DNA of 64,000 nt from Haladaptatus sp. DYF46. GTDB taxonomy: Archaea > Halobacteriota > Halobacteria > Halobacteriales > Haladaptataceae. Shown piece by piece: positions 7,877 through 17,614 of this stretch. The stretch spans positions 1,488,001 to 1,552,000 of the forward strand of contig NZ_JAJFAY010000001.1 in assembly GCF_021083305.1 (NCBI RefSeq), given 5' to 3'. A model generated the notes under the pieces. It saw only the letters and a program-made list of their open reading frames with translations. It was not told the DNA's origin and ran no database searches. A program made the translations under genes and the position numbers. Position 1 is the first letter of the stretch; each line of letters starts with the position of its first letter.

Positions 7877-10525
7877 TCAATCCAACTGCCTTTTCAGCCT
7901 ATCGAGCAGTTGCAACGCTTCGAGCGGCGTCGTATCGGCGACGTTGGTTCGTCGGAGTTCGGCCAGTACGTCGTCCGAAACGGACGAGGCGGACCAAGAG
8001 GGGGCGGAGTCGGTCGAGTCGGTATCTCGGGAATCGGAAGCTTCCTCCGCCGCATCCACATCCTCGCTTTCGGCCAGCAACTCCTTCGAGCGTCGAATGA
8101 CCGTCTCCGGAACACCTGCGAGTCCCGCGACTTCGACGCCGTAGGACGCCATCGTCGCACCTTCGGAGATGTGGTGTTCGAAGACGACGTCGCCGTCCCG
8201 CTCCGTCGCGCCGAAGTGGAGGTTCGTGGCGTTCGGGAGTTCGTCGGCGACGGCGGTGAGGTCGTGGTGGTGCGTCGCGAAGAGCGTCTTCGCGCCGATT
8301 TCGTCGTGGACGTGCTCGGTCACCGACCGGGCGATGGCGAACCCGTCCGTCGTACTCGTTCCGCGACCCACCTCGTCCAACAGAATCAGCGACCGGTCCG
8401 TCGCGTCGCGGAGGATGTCCGCGAGTTCGGTCATCTCGACCATGAACGTCGAACGGCCGCCCGCGATGTCGTCGCTTGCGCCGACGCGGGTGAACACGCG
8501 GTCCACCAGTTCGAGGTGGGCTTCGTCGGCTGGCACGAAGCTGCCGATCTGTGCGAGGATGGAGACGAGCGCGACCTGCCGCATGTACGTCGATTTCCCG
8601 GCCATGTTCGGCCCGGTGATGACCGCCAGCGTGTCGTGGTCGAGGTGGGTGTCGTTCGGGACGAACGAGGATTGGGTTCGCTCGACGACGGGATGGCGGC
8701 CGTTTCGAATCTCGATTCCCTCGGGAACGATTTCGGGACGCGCGTAGCCGTGCTTCGCGGCGACTTCGGCCAGCGCGACGAGGGTGTCGAGTTCGGCCAG
8801 CGTCTCGGCGAGCGACTGCACTCGTTCGGATTCCTCGGCGACGGCCTCGCGAACCTCGCAGAAGAGGTCGTACTCCAACTCGTCGGCGCGCTGTTCGGCA
8901 CGGACGATTTCGTCCTCGCGCTCCTTGAGTTCGGGCGTGTAGAACCGCTCCGAATTTTTCAAGGTCTGCCGTCGCGTGTAGTCCTCGGGCACCTTGTCGA
9001 GGTTCGGGTCGGTGACTTCGATGTAGTAGCCGTGGACCTGATTGTAGCCGACCTTGAGCGATCCGACGCCCGTCCGCTCGCGTTCGCTCGCTTCGAGGTC
9101 GTCTATCCACGCCTTGCCCGAGCGTTCCGTCTCGCGGAGGGTGTCGAGTTCGTCGTCGTAGCCCGACTTGATGACGCCGCCCTCGGTGATTTCGATGGGG
9201 GGTTCCTCGGGGATCGCGCGGCCGATTCGGTCGCGCACGTCGGCCATCTCGTCCAGATTCGCGTGGAGCGTTCGGAGCTTCGGCGATTCGACGCCTTCCA
9301 TCGCCTCGACGATGTCGGGAACCACGTCGAGCGTCGCCTTCAGCGAGCGCAAATCGCGGGCGTTGGCCCGACCACGCGAGACGCGCGAGATGAGGCGTTC
9401 GATGTCGTAGACGTTTCGAAGCAGGTCGTGAACCTCCTCGCGTGCCTGCACCGCGGTCGTCCACTCCTCAACGGCGTCGAGTCGGTCCTCGATGCGGTCG
9501 CGTTCCAGCAGGGGGCGGCGAAGCCAATCCGTGAGTTTGCGACTCCCGAGGGCGCACGCCGTTTCGTCCAAAACGCCGACGAGGGTTGCTTCCTCCCGAC
9601 CGTGGACGGCACGGGGGGAGAAGAGTTCGAGGCTCGTGAGCGCGACCGCGTCCAACAGCATGTACGAGCGCGGGTCGTAGCGCGTGAGGTGGTTGAGATA
9701 GTCGAGTCGGGTGTCCGCGACGTTTTCGCTTCCTTCCTCGTCAATTGCCCCTTCGCCGCCGCGGACGTACTCGGCGTAGGAGAGGAGCGCGCCGCAGGCC
9801 CGGATTTCGGCGTCGGTGGCGAGCAACCGGTCCGGCGGGCCGAAGTAGTCGGAAACGAGGTCGCTCGCGCCGTCGATGCCGAACGTGGCACCCTCGTACT
9901 CCGTCACCATGCAGTCCGCGTCGAACACGTCGGGCGTCGGCGTATCGTTCGCATCGAACGCGGGGGCGACGATGGCTTCCGTGGGCGCGAACCGCTCCAC
10001 TTCGTTACGGACTTCGCCCTCGGTTTCGACCGTCGTCGCGTAGAAGTCCCCCGTCGAAACGTCGAGGACGGCGAGGCCGTAGCCGTCGTCGTGGGCGAGG
10101 CTGGCGACGAAGTTGTTGTCGTCGCCGTGGAGCAGTTCGTCCTCGGTCAGCGTACCTGGCGTGACGACGCGGGTGACGGCGCGTTCGACCACGCCCGAGG
10201 CGTCGGCCGGGTCCTGCACTTGGTCCGCAACCGCGACGCGATAGCCCGCCTCCAACAGCGCCTCGATGTACGATTCGGCGTTGTCGATGGGAATTCCGGC
10301 CATCGGATACGTCCCCGTGTTGTCCTCGCGTTGCGTGAGCGTGATTTCGAGAATCCTCGAACAGCGCTCGGCCGCCTCGCAGAACGTCTCGTAGAAGTCG
10401 CCGACCTGAAACAGTACCATCGAATCGTCGTACCGGCGACACAGCTCGAAGTACTGGCGCATCATCGGCGTCAGCTCGTCGCTGTGTTCGGCCATCTTCT
10501 CGGGTGCCCCCAACGCCGCGTCCAT
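7877..10525 (-). CDS. mutS: DNA mismatch repair protein MutS (first copy)
   Basis: The 882-residue MutS1-type protein recognises mispaired bases. The mismatch-reading Phe-x-Glu motif is at residues 44-46 (GDFYE). The connector, lever and clamp regions follow, then the ABC ATPase with Walker [10 protein letters not shown] near 637, Walker [17 protein letters not shown] and the ATHHH segment. A Ser/Asp-rich linker of about 30 residues precedes the C-terminal helices ([14 protein letters not shown]). I start at [10 protein letters not shown]; an ATG 27 nt upstream is possible. No mutL adjoins it. A second MutS lies at 19.4 kb. Confidence 0.95.
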   Translation of the reverse strand: MDAALGAPEKMAEHSDELTPMMRQYFELCRRYDDSMVLFQVGDFYETFCEAAERCSRILEITLTQREDNTGTYPMAGIPIDNAESYIEALLEAGYRVAVADQVQDPADASGVVERAVTRVVTPGTLTEDELLHGDDNNFVASLAHDDGYGLAVLDVSTGDFYATTVETEGEVRNEVERFAPTEAIVAPAFDANDTPTPDVFDADCMVTEYEGATFGIDGASDLVSDYFGPPDRLLATDAEIRACGALLSYAEYVRGGEGAIDEEGSENVADTRLDYLNHLTRYDPRSYMLLDAVALTSLELFSPRAVHGREEATLVGVLDETACALGSRKLTDWLRRPLLERDRIEDRLDAVEEWTTAVQAREEVHDLLRNVYDIERLISRVSRGRANARDLRSLKATLDVVPDIVEAMEGVESPKLRTLHANLDEMADVRDRIGRAIPEEPPIEITEGGVIKSGYDDELDTLRETERSGKAWIDDLEASERERTGVGSLKVGYNQVHGYYIEVTDPNLDKVPEDYTRRQTLKNSERFYTPELKEREDEIVRAEQRADELEYDLFCEVREAVAEESERVQSLAETLAELDTLVALAEVAAKHGYARPEIVPEGIEIRNGRHPVVERTQSSFVPNDTHLDHDTLAVITGPNMAGKSTYMRQVALVSILAQIGSFVPADEAHLELVDRVFTRVGASDDIAGGRSTFMVEMTELADILRDATDRSLILLDEVGRGTSTTDGFAIARSVTEHVHDEIGAKTLFATHHHDLTAVADELPNATNLHFGATERDGDVVFEHHISEGATMASYGVEVAGLAGVPETVIRRSKELLAESEDVDAAEEASDSRDTDSTDSAPSWSASSVSDDVLAELRRTNVADTTPLEALQLLDRLKRQLD

Positions 10526-10594
10526 GGGTGTGACCCAGTTCCCGCACGGCAATAAGCCACCGGAATCGGGGCGCGAGTTTCCGAATTCGGTCTA

Positions 10595-10912
10595 CTATTC
10601 GTCCGTGAAGGCCACGTCGTAGAGGTGGTAATCCGCCGTGGCGAGTTCGAGCGCCCCATCCATGTGTTCGCGCACGTCGGGGCGCTCGAAGATGGCCTCG
10701 TAGGCGGCTTCGCTCTCCCACTGGGCGTAGTTGACGACCCGTTCTCCGTCCCGGCTTCGGTGGATGTTCGCGGAGACGAAACCGGGGAGGTGGCGCATGG
10801 TCTCCTCGGTGGCGTCGGCGAGGAGGGAAACGAGTTCGTCCTGTCGCTCGGGAGCCACCGTGAATACGTTGATGAGGGTCGTTACGTCCGTTTCCGTGTC
10901 GATAGTCGTCAT
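10595..10912 (-). CDS. Antibiotic biosynthesis monooxygenase (ABM) domain protein
   Basis: The 105-residue protein is a single ABM-like ferredoxin-fold domain, recognisable from LINVFTVAP, the helix with ELVSLL, the PGFVSANIHRSRDG strand and VNYAQWES. ABM proteins are dimeric and range from quinol monooxygenases to haem-degrading enzymes; the substrate is unknown. It lies upstream of mutS on the same strand with a gap of 69 nt, and divergent from the IMPDH-like gene. Confidence 0.85.
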   Translation of the reverse strand: MTTIDTETDVTTLINVFTVAPERQDELVSLLADATEETMRHLPGFVSANIHRSRDGERVVNYAQWESEAAYEAIFERPDVREHMDGALELATADYHLYDVAFTDE

Positions 10913-11016
10913 CGAATCGTCTTCGTCACACCGACGGAAATACGCTCCTGCCGACCGCTTCCGTCCGTTTCCAGTGGAGTTAAGTGGAGTCGGCCTCTCG
11001 GAAGTGAAGGTTACCG

Positions 11017-12090
11017 ATGGACATCAGGACAGGCCTCTCGTACGGCGATGTACTGCTCGTTCCGCAACGCTCCCCGGTCGATAGCCGGAGCAACGTCTCT
11101 CTCACGACGAATCTGACGCCGAACCTCGAACTCGACGCGCCGGTTCTCTCCGCGCCGATGGACACCGTCACCGAGACGGACGCCGCGAGCGCGCTCGCCG
11201 AGATGGGCGGTCTCGGCACGATCCACCGCTTCATGGGCATCGAGGAACAGGCCGAACAGGTCCGTTCGGTGAAAACGGCCGGTGGACGGGTCGGTGCCGC
11301 CGTCGGCATCAACGAGGAGTTCATCGACCGGACGGAGGCCACGCTCGATGCGGGCGTGGACTGCGTCATGGTGGACGTCGCCCACGGTCACATGGAGCGC
11401 TGTCTGGACGCCGTGTCCGAAATCAAGGCGGAGTTCCCGGACGCCGAACTCGTCGCCGGAAACGTCGTCACGCCCGAAGCCGTCTCGGACCTCTACTCCG
11501 CGGGCGCGGACGGCGTGAAGGTCGGCGTGGGTCCCGGTTCGCACTGCACGACCCGGAAAGTCGCCGGTGCGGGCGTCCCCCAACTGACCGCCGTGGACGA
11601 CTGCTCGGAGCGGGCGGACGAGTTGGGAATCCCTATCGTCGCCGACGGCGGTATCCGCACCTCCGGCGACGCAGTGAAGGCGCTCATGGCCGGTGCCGAC
11701 ACGGTGATGATGGGAAGCTTCTTCGCCGGAACCGAGGAAGCACCCGGCGAAACCGTGACCGTGGACGGGCGGACGTTCAAGCGCTCCCGCGGCATGGCCT
11801 CCACCGCCGCGAACGCGAACCGCACCGACAAGGACCTGACCCCCGACGCCGACGAGGGAATCGAAGGCCTCACCGCGTACAAAGGCCCGCTTGCCGACGA
11901 AACCGAAACCTTCCTCGCCGGAATCCGCTCGGGACTCAGCTACTGCGGCGGCCACGACATCGCCGCCGCACGGGAGAACGCCCAGTTCATCCGAGTCGCC
12001 CCGAGCGCGCGGGAACGGGAAGGCGCTCATTCGGTCTTCGCGGACGTGAAAACGGAAGCGGAGAAGGAAGCGCTGGCCCCGTTGCAGTAA
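11017..12090 (+). CDS. IMP dehydrogenase / GMP reductase family protein without CBS domains
   Basis: The 357-residue TIM-barrel protein belongs to the IMPDH/GMPR family. The catalytic Cys loop is [12 protein letters not shown] (about residues 168-179), the phosphate loop is IVADGGIR, and GTEEAPGE with RSRGMAS is IMPDH-like. The regulatory CBS pair is absent (IMPDH is usually about 490 aa). The catalytic Arg-Tyr of the IMPDH flap is not obvious: the flap reads NRTDKDLTP before EGIEG. It could therefore be a short IMPDH or a GMP reductase; the Cys loop does not separate them. Both act in purine nucleotide interconversion. Confidence 0.88.
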   Translation: MDIRTGLSYGDVLLVPQRSPVDSRSNVSLTTNLTPNLELDAPVLSAPMDTVTETDAASALAEMGGLGTIHRFMGIEEQAEQVRSVKTAGGRVGAAVGINEEFIDRTEATLDAGVDCVMVDVAHGHMERCLDAVSEIKAEFPDAELVAGNVVTPEAVSDLYSAGADGVKVGVGPGSHCTTRKVAGAGVPQLTAVDDCSERADELGIPIVADGGIRTSGDAVKALMAGADTVMMGSFFAGTEEAPGETVTVDGRTFKRSRGMASTAANANRTDKDLTPDADEGIEGLTAYKGPLADETETFLAGIRSGLSYCGGHDIAAARENAQFIRVAPSAREREGAHSVFADVKTEAEKEALAPLQ

Positions 12091-12121
12091 TCCCCATACG
12101 TCGCGCATTTCGATTTTCGAT

Positions 12122-12449
12122 ATGGCGCGCGCTGGTGGAGCGACACGGCCACTCTCGGCCGTGTCGCTCCGCTGATAGCGTGCGAGGGATGAGCATCGTA
12201 GCGAAGCGAGAAGCGCAATCGGTTGGGGAGGGAGTGGCTGATGCGGTGCTGTGCGGAAGCGGTGCGGGTGGGAATGAAAGGGGCCACCCGGTCGCGCTTG
12301 CATGGTTGCTGTGTGGGCAACTATTCTGGCCGAACATGGCGGAGAGGCCAGAATATCCTGCACAGCAACCGCGAGCGGGCGGGGGCTTTTGAAGACTTCT
12401 TCTCTGTAACTGCAATCGCAAAACAACCAACGTCACTTCGAAGCGAGCG
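12122..12449 (+). repeat. Structured intergenic repeat, copy A (about 328 nt)
   Basis: This copy fills most of the 504-nt gap between the IMPDH-like gene and the first AIRS-like gene. Hairpin 1 has perfect 14-bp arms (12137-12150 with 12157-12170). Hairpin 2 (12306-12368) has an outer 8-bp stem, a conserved internal loop and an inner 9-bp stem with a 14-nt loop ending GCGGAGA. Conserved unpaired blocks include GGTTGGGGAGG, GGGAATGAAAGGGGCC and GCGAGCGGGCGGGGGCTTT. Copies B and C near 62.4-63.0 kb share these blocks, and paired bases differ between copies while still pairing. No convincing ORF is present. It ends 146 nt upstream of the next start, same strand. Confidence 0.85.
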
Positions 12450-12594
12450 TGGCGGGAGCTTTCGGAGACCACGTTACAGTGTCGCCGTTTGCAAAGTGAT
12501 CACCGGAATCCGTCCGTTATGAATCTCTCACGGAAACCTCCGATACGGTTCCACGAATCAGCACGGATTTGTGCGCCGCCGAAATACCACCGGT

Positions 12595-13653
12595 ATGAGC
12601 GACCTCGGGAAGATAGACCGCGACTTCTTCGACGAGCACATCTATCCCTACCTCGGCGCGGATCGCGACGACGAACTCCTCGGGCCGAAACACGGCGTGG
12701 ACTTCGGCGTCATCGAGCTTGGCTCGATTGCCAGTCGGACGGAGTCCGACGACGCGATTGAACTGGGCGACCAAGTCGTCGCGCTCGCCACCGACCCCCT
12801 CTCGCTCCTGCCCGAATTGGGATTCGAGCGGGCGGCGTGGTTCGCCTTCCACGTCGTGATGAGCGACGTGGCGGTGAGCGGTTTGCGTCCGACCCATCTG
12901 GCGGTGGATTTCAACCTCCCGCCCGAAATCACCGACGAGGAGTTCGCCACGGTGTGGCAAACGTTCGACCGGGAAGCGAAGAAATTGGGCGTCAGCGTCG
13001 TCACGGGCCACACCGCGAGATATTCGGGGTGTCAGTATCCGTGGGTCGGCGGCGCGACGACGCTCGCGGTGGGGGAGAAGGAGAACCTCGTCCGGCCGGA
13101 CGGCGCACGACCGGGCGACACAGTGCTGGTGACGAAGGGACCGGGCGTGGAGACGGCGGGGTTCCTCGTAACGCTGTTCGAGGACCGGATCGACCTTCCC
13201 GAGGGGACCATCGCGGACGCGAAAGAGCGCTTCTACGACATGAGTCCGGTCGAGGACGCGCTGGTGGCGGCCGAGGCGGGACCGGTCACTGCCATGCACG
13301 ACGCCACGGAGTGCGGGATTCACGGTGCGTTGGTCGAGATGGCCCGCTCCGCAGGGGTCCGATTCGACGTGAGCCACGACGACGTGCCGATTCTGCCGGG
13401 CGTGTTGGAAGCCTGCGAGTTCTTCGATATCGACCCGTGGGCGTCCACGACCGAGGGGACGCTCGTGCTGACGGTCGCGTCGGAGGGCGCAGAGGACGTG
13501 TTGGCCGCGTTCGACGACGCCGGAATCCCGGCGGCCGAAATGGGGACGGTGCGCGAGGGCGAAGGTGTATACGTCGACGGCGACCGAATCGAACATCCCG
13601 ACGTAGACCCCTCGTGGCAGGTGTTCGCCGAGTTGTCGGGCGAACGGGAGTGA
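12595..13653 (+). CDS. AIR synthase-like (PurM/HypE/ThiL superfamily) protein, tandem copy 1
   Basis: The 352-residue protein has the two-domain AIRS architecture: an N-terminal domain with ATDPLS and SDVAVSG for ATP binding, and a C-terminal domain starting near VLVTKGPG. The superfamily (PurM, SelD, ThiL, HypE, PurL) makes ATP-dependent phosphorylated intermediates; the substrate is unknown. The HDxTEGG motif reads HDATECGI here, with Cys replacing the first Gly kept by its tandem partner. A 113-nt stretch (12857-12969) is identical to the partner. It is the first gene of a run through ThiD-ThiN and an LLM oxidoreductase; the company suggests a thiamine-related role, as inference only. Confidence 0.87.
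   Translation: MSDLGKIDRDFFDEHIYPYLGADRDDELLGPKHGVDFGVIELGSIASRTESDDAIELGDQVVALATDPLSLLPELGFERAAWFAFHVVMSDVAVSGLRPTHLAVDFNLPPEITDEEFATVWQTFDREAKKLGVSVVTGHTARYSGCQYPWVGGATTLAVGEKENLVRPDGARPGDTVLVTKGPGVETAGFLVTLFEDRIDLPEGTIADAKERFYDMSPVEDALVAAEAGPVTAMHDATECGIHGALVEMARSAGVRFDVSHDDVPILPGVLEACEFFDIDPWASTTEGTLVLTVASEGAEDVLAAFDDAGIPAAEMGTVREGEGVYVDGDRIEHPDVDPSWQVFAELSGERE
12857..12969 (+). repeat. 113-nt perfect identity tract, member 1
   Basis: The sequence is identical base for base, including wobble positions, to 13955-14067 in the tandem paralogue, whereas flanking codons of the two genes differ synonymously. It covers the SDVAVSG through TFD region. A recent gene conversion is the simplest reading. 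Confidence 0.85.
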
Positions 13654-13692
13654 ACACCACGGATAAATACCACAAAGTAATATCCCAGACTG

Positions 13693-14751
13693 ATGAGCGA
13701 GTTAGGCAAAGTGGACGGCGAGTTCTTCGAGGAGTACATCTTCCCGCACCTCGGCGCGGAGCGAGACGACGTGACGCTACAGCCACAGCACGGCGTGGAT
13801 TTCGGCGTCATCGAGCTCGGCTCGATGGCCAGTCAGACGCAGTCTGACGATGTAGTAGAAGCCGGCGGCAACGCGATAGCGATGGCGACGGACCCCATCT
13901 TCGTCATGCCCTCGCTCGGGTTCGAGCGGGCGGCGTGGTTCGCGTTCCACATCCTGATGAGCGACGTGGCGGTGAGCGGTTTGCGTCCGACCCATCTGGC
14001 GGTGGATTTCAACCTCCCGCCCGAAATCACCGACGAGGAGTTCGCCACGGTGTGGCAAACGTTCGACAGGGAGGCTCAAAAACTGGGTGTTAGCGTCGTC
14101 ACGGGGCACACGGCCCGGTATGCGGGATGCAACTACCCGATGGTCGGCGGTGCCACCGCGATGGCCGTCGGCGACCCCGAGAAGGTCGTCCGACCGAACG
14201 GTGCACGGCCGGGCGACAAAGTGGTGCTCACGAAGGGTCCCGCCGTCGAAGCGACCGGCCTGTTGAGCAACCAGTTCGAGGAACTGATGGACCTCCCCGA
14301 GGGAACCGTCGAGGACGCCAAGGACCGATTTTACGACATGAGTCCGGTCGAGGACGCCCGCATCGCGGCGGAGACGGGCGACGTGTCGGCCATGCACGAC
14401 GCCACGGAGGGCGGCGTCCACGGCGCACTGGTCGAGATGGCGACCGCGAGCGGAGTTCACCTCGACGTGAGCCACGACGACGTGCCGATTCTGCCGGGCG
14501 TGTTGGAGGCCTGCGAGTTCTTCGGCATCGATCCGTGGGTGTCCATCAGCGAGGGGACGCTCCTGCTGACCGTGGCACCCGAGGACGCGGAACGTGTCGT
14601 TTCCGCGCTGGACGACGTCGACATCCCCGCGGGAATCATCGGCGACGTGCGCGACGGGGACGGTGTCACCGTCGATGGGGAGGAGATAGCGCATCCCGAG
14701 GTGGACCCCTTCTGGGCCGCCTTCGAGGAGTTCATGGAGAAATCGACGTGA
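13693..14751 (+). CDS. AIR synthase-like protein, tandem copy 2
   Basis: The 352-residue paralogue of the upstream gene has equal length and is aligned end to end. It keeps ATDPIF, SDVAVSG and the canonical HDATEGGVHG motif, so it is the more conventional member of the pair. The start ATG follows a TAAATA-rich stretch (near 13661-13682) that could act as a separate promoter. Its TGA overlaps the GTG of thiDN (GTGA), a coupling typical of haloarchaeal operons. A third, more distant family member is at 45.8-46.8 kb. Confidence 0.87.
   Translation: MSELGKVDGEFFEEYIFPHLGAERDDVTLQPQHGVDFGVIELGSMASQTQSDDVVEAGGNAIAMATDPIFVMPSLGFERAAWFAFHILMSDVAVSGLRPTHLAVDFNLPPEITDEEFATVWQTFDREAQKLGVSVVTGHTARYAGCNYPMVGGATAMAVGDPEKVVRPNGARPGDKVVLTKGPAVEATGLLSNQFEELMDLPEGTVEDAKDRFYDMSPVEDARIAAETGDVSAMHDATEGGVHGALVEMATASGVHLDVSHDDVPILPGVLEACEFFGIDPWVSISEGTLLLTVAPEDAERVVSALDDVDIPAGIIGDVRDGDGVTVDGEEIAHPEVDPFWAAFEEFMEKST
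13955..14067 (+). repeat. 113-nt perfect identity tract, member 2
   Basis: This is the partner of 12857-12969. Identity ends abruptly at both sides (GTGATG versus CTGATG on the left, GACCGG versus GACAGG on the right). Confidence 0.85.
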
Positions 14752-16124
14752 CCCGAAACGCCGCACCGGTCGGGATTCCCGTCGCGCTGACCATCGCGGG
14801 AAGCGACTCCGGCGGCGGGGCGGGGATTCAGGCCGACCTGAAGACGATGGAAGCCCACGGCGTGTTCGGTACCAGTGCAATCACGAACGTCACGGCACAG
14901 AACACCCGCGGCGTGGAGGGGTTCGCCACGCTTCCCGTCGAGGAAATCGAGGCCCAATGCGAGGCCGTCCTCTCGGACTTCGACGTGCGAGCGGTCAAGA
15001 CCGGCATGCTCGCCGAAGCACCCGTCGTTCGGAGCGTCGCGGCGCAAGTCGCCGACGTGGACGTCCCCGTCGTCGTTGACCCGGTGATGGTCGCCGCCTC
15101 GGGCGACCGACTGCTCGATTCGGCGGGCGAGGAAGCCTACGTCGACCTGTTCGAACACGCGACGCTCGTCACGCCGAACGCCGAGGAAGCCGAGGTGTTG
15201 ACGGGTATCGAACCGACCGACGACGGGAGCGCCACGGAAGCGGGAGAAGCGCTCCTCGAACTCGGCGCGGATGCCGCCCTCGTGAAGGGTGGCCACGTCC
15301 CCGGCGAGACGGTTCGGGACGTGTTGGTCACGGACGACGGCGCGACGGCCTTCGAACACCCGCGAATCGACACCGACGCGACCCACGGGTCGGGATGCAC
15401 GCTCGCCAGCGCCGTCGCCGCCCGACTCGCACTGGGCGACGACCTCGACACCGCGGTGTCGGGAGCCACCGACTTCATGGAGCGCGCGGTCCGCTACGCG
15501 GTCGACGTCGGCGAGGGACCGGGAGCGGTCCACCACCTCGCCGACCTTCGGAACCGAGCGGCACGGAACGACACGGCGGAGGCGGTCGAACGAATCGTCC
15601 GCTCCTTCGTCGAACGGGACGTGAGCGCGCTGGTTCCCGAAGTCGGAATGAACGTCGTCGCGGCGACGCCGTACGCCGAGAACGCGGGGGAGACCGCCGC
15701 CGTCGAGGGACGAATCACCCGCACCCTGTCCGGCGTGAACCCGAACCGCGGCGTTCGGTTCGGCGCGTCGAGTCACGTGGCACGGTTCCTGCTTTCGGCC
15801 CGCGAGTTCGATTCCGACCTTCGATTCGCCGTCAACTGCCGCTTCGACGCCGACGTGGAGGACGCCCTCTCGACGCTGAGCGGCGACGTCGCGGAGTTCG
15901 ACCGCGACGCGGAACCCGAATCCGTGAAAGAGAAGGAGGGAAGTACGATGGGATGGGGCGCAAAGCGGGCCTTCGAGTCGGCGGACGGAACGCCCGTGGC
16001 GATAATCGACCGCGGCGAGGTCGGGAAGGAAGCCATCGTCAAACTGCTTGCGGCCGAGGAGGAGGAACTCCAACGACGGACGCTGGCGCTCCACTCCGCG
16101 TTGGAGGCGGGAGGGTCGTCGTGA
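14748..16124 (+). CDS. thiD: ThiD-ThiN fusion: HMP(-P) kinase and thiamine-phosphate synthase
   Basis: The 458-residue bifunctional enzyme of thiamine synthesis has an N-terminal ThiD domain that phosphorylates hydroxymethylpyrimidine and its monophosphate: LTIAGSDSGGGAGIQADLKT near residue 12, VKTGML, VVDPVMVA and the anion-hole DATHGSGCT. The C-terminal ThiN domain (about residues 285-458) is the archaeal type that joins HMP-PP with thiazole phosphate, seen in VNPNRGVRFGASSHVAR and MGWGAKRAFE. The GTG start overlaps the upstream stop as GTGA. The 3' end overlaps the next gene the same way, so translation is probably coupled across three genes. Confidence 0.94.
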   Translation: MTRNAAPVGIPVALTIAGSDSGGGAGIQADLKTMEAHGVFGTSAITNVTAQNTRGVEGFATLPVEEIEAQCEAVLSDFDVRAVKTGMLAEAPVVRSVAAQVADVDVPVVVDPVMVAASGDRLLDSAGEEAYVDLFEHATLVTPNAEEAEVLTGIEPTDDGSATEAGEALLELGADAALVKGGHVPGETVRDVLVTDDGATAFEHPRIDTDATHGSGCTLASAVAARLALGDDLDTAVSGATDFMERAVRYAVDVGEGPGAVHHLADLRNRAARNDTAEAVERIVRSFVERDVSALVPEVGMNVVAATPYAENAGETAAVEGRITRTLSGVNPNRGVRFGASSHVARFLLSAREFDSDLRFAVNCRFDADVEDALSTLSGDVAEFDRDAEPESVKEKEGSTMGWGAKRAFESADGTPVAIIDRGEVGKEAIVKLLAAEEEELQRRTLALHSALEAGGSS

Positions 16125-17071
16125 ACGCCGACGTCGGGATCATCCTCCCGCAGTACGGCGACGACTACGATATGGTCCGCGACGTCGCGCTCGACGCCGA
16201 AGCGTGCGGGTTCGACGCCGTTTGGCTCGAAGACCACTTCCAGTCGTGGGTCGGCGACGCCGAACGGGACACCTACGAGTGCTGGACGACGCTCTCGGCG
16301 CTCGCGGAGGCGACGGACGACATTCGACTCGGGACGCTCGTCACCTGTCAGGCGTACCGTCACCCATCGTTGCTGGCGAAGATGGCCGCGACGGTAGACC
16401 GCGTGAGCGACGGCCGCCTCGACCTCGGAGTCGGCGCGGGGTGGTACCGGGACGAGTTCGAGCGCTTCGGCTACGAGTTCCGCGAACCGCCCGCCGCGCG
16501 CATCGAACGACTGCGCGAAACGGTCGAGATTCTTCAGGGGTTGTGGACGAACGAGACGTACACCCATCACGGCGACCACTTCGATGTGGACGACGCGTTC
16601 TGTCGTCCGAAACCGGTGCAGGACCCGCACCCGCCCATCTGGGTCGGCGGCGGGGGGGAGCAGTTCACCCTGCGGTACACGGCCGAACTGGCCGACGGGT
16701 GGAACTACGGAACCCTCGACCCCGACGGCTTTGCCGAGAAGTTGGCGGTGCTCCGGAACCACTGTGCGGACGAGGCCCGCTACGACGACATCACCAAATC
16801 CGCGGAACTGTTCGCGTTCGTCGCCGACTCACGGGGCGAGGCGGTGGAAAAGCGCGACCGGTTCGCCGAGCGCCACCTGCCGGATGAACCGAGCGAACCG
16901 CGGGAGTTCTTTCTCTCGGGCTACGTGGAAACGGCGTTGGTCGGCACGCCGGACGAGATTCGGGCGGAACTGGAGCGTTACGAGGCGGTCGGGATGGAGG
17001 CGTTCATGCTGAGCGTCCCGGACGCGCCGCGCGACGACAGCGTGGCCCTGCTCGCCGACGAACTCGTTTGA
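16121..17071 (+). CDS. LLM class (luciferase-like) flavin/F420-dependent oxidoreductase
   Basis: The 316-residue TIM-barrel protein of the bacterial luciferase superfamily has FDAVWLEDHF near residue 30, RLGTLVTC, the LGVGAGWYRDEFERFGYEF segment and PIWVGGGG. Such enzymes use FMN or F420 with small-molecule substrates; haloarchaea make F420, so either cofactor is possible. The GTG overlaps the ThiD-ThiN stop. The link to thiamine synthesis is positional only. Confidence 0.88.
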   Translation: MNADVGIILPQYGDDYDMVRDVALDAEACGFDAVWLEDHFQSWVGDAERDTYECWTTLSALAEATDDIRLGTLVTCQAYRHPSLLAKMAATVDRVSDGRLDLGVGAGWYRDEFERFGYEFREPPAARIERLRETVEILQGLWTNETYTHHGDHFDVDDAFCRPKPVQDPHPPIWVGGGGEQFTLRYTAELADGWNYGTLDPDGFAEKLAVLRNHCADEARYDDITKSAELFAFVADSRGEAVEKRDRFAERHLPDEPSEPREFFLSGYVETALVGTPDEIRAELERYEAVGMEAFMLSVPDAPRDDSVALLADELV

Positions 17072-17098
17072 ATCGACGGTCGGCGGAACTCCTTTCGA

Positions 17099-17491
17099 CT
17101 ACACCTCGTGATAGCTCCGTACGGATACCGTCCCGTCGTCCGCTATCCTGAACTCGGTGAACGAACGCCTATCTCCCTCGACGACCGGGAGTTCGACCGT
17201 TCGAGTCACCCGCTCGCCGTCCACGGTCAGTCGGAGGGTGTATCGTCCGGAGCGGTTCAACGTGGACAGCGGTTCGGACGAGTCTGCCGAGAGACGGAAC
17301 GATTCGTTCGACGGTCGCTCGCCGTCGGCTTCGATGACGAACGCGATATCGTGTGACGCGTCGTCGGAGTTGACTATCGAGACGCGATGGTCGGGGAACT
17401 CGTTTCGCGGCGAGGCACAACCGGACAGGAGCGGAACTGCCAGCAGCAAACCGGTACAGAGGAGCAGGGTTCGACCGTCGAGCGAGGGCAT
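17099..17491 (-). CDS. putative lipoprotein, unknown function
   Basis: The 130-residue protein has a hydrophobic N-terminal segment ending in LLSGC, a good lipobox (Cys25), and then a beta-rich extracellular domain. Conserved family membership is not recognised. The short domain with VSIVNSDDASHDIAF and a C-terminal TVSVRSYHE strand looks like a single Ig-like fold. It is convergent with the LLM gene. Confidence 0.75.
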   Translation of the reverse strand: MPSLDGRTLLLCTGLLLAVPLLSGCASPRNEFPDHRVSIVNSDDASHDIAFVIEADGERPSNESFRLSADSSEPLSTLNRSGRYTLRLTVDGERVTRTVELPVVEGDRRSFTEFRIADDGTVSVRSYHEV

Positions 17492-17614
17492 GAAAATCGA
17501 CTACTCATGACGTGATAAATGTCTTCTGGAAAACACGTGCTTTGCATGAAATATAGGGGATAACCCCCGGTTCGAGCTCCGAAAATGAAGCGGGAACCGG
17601 TCCTTTCCGGGCTT

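Noticed and set aside
7910-10555. Open frame of 881 codons on the plus strand
   Set aside because: It is antisense to the first mutS and has the His/Val/Arg-rich composition of a mirrored frame.
12135-12522. 85- and 99-codon frames within repeat copy A
   Set aside because: Frames differ between copies A and B while RNA pairing is kept; the sequence evolves as structure and not as protein.
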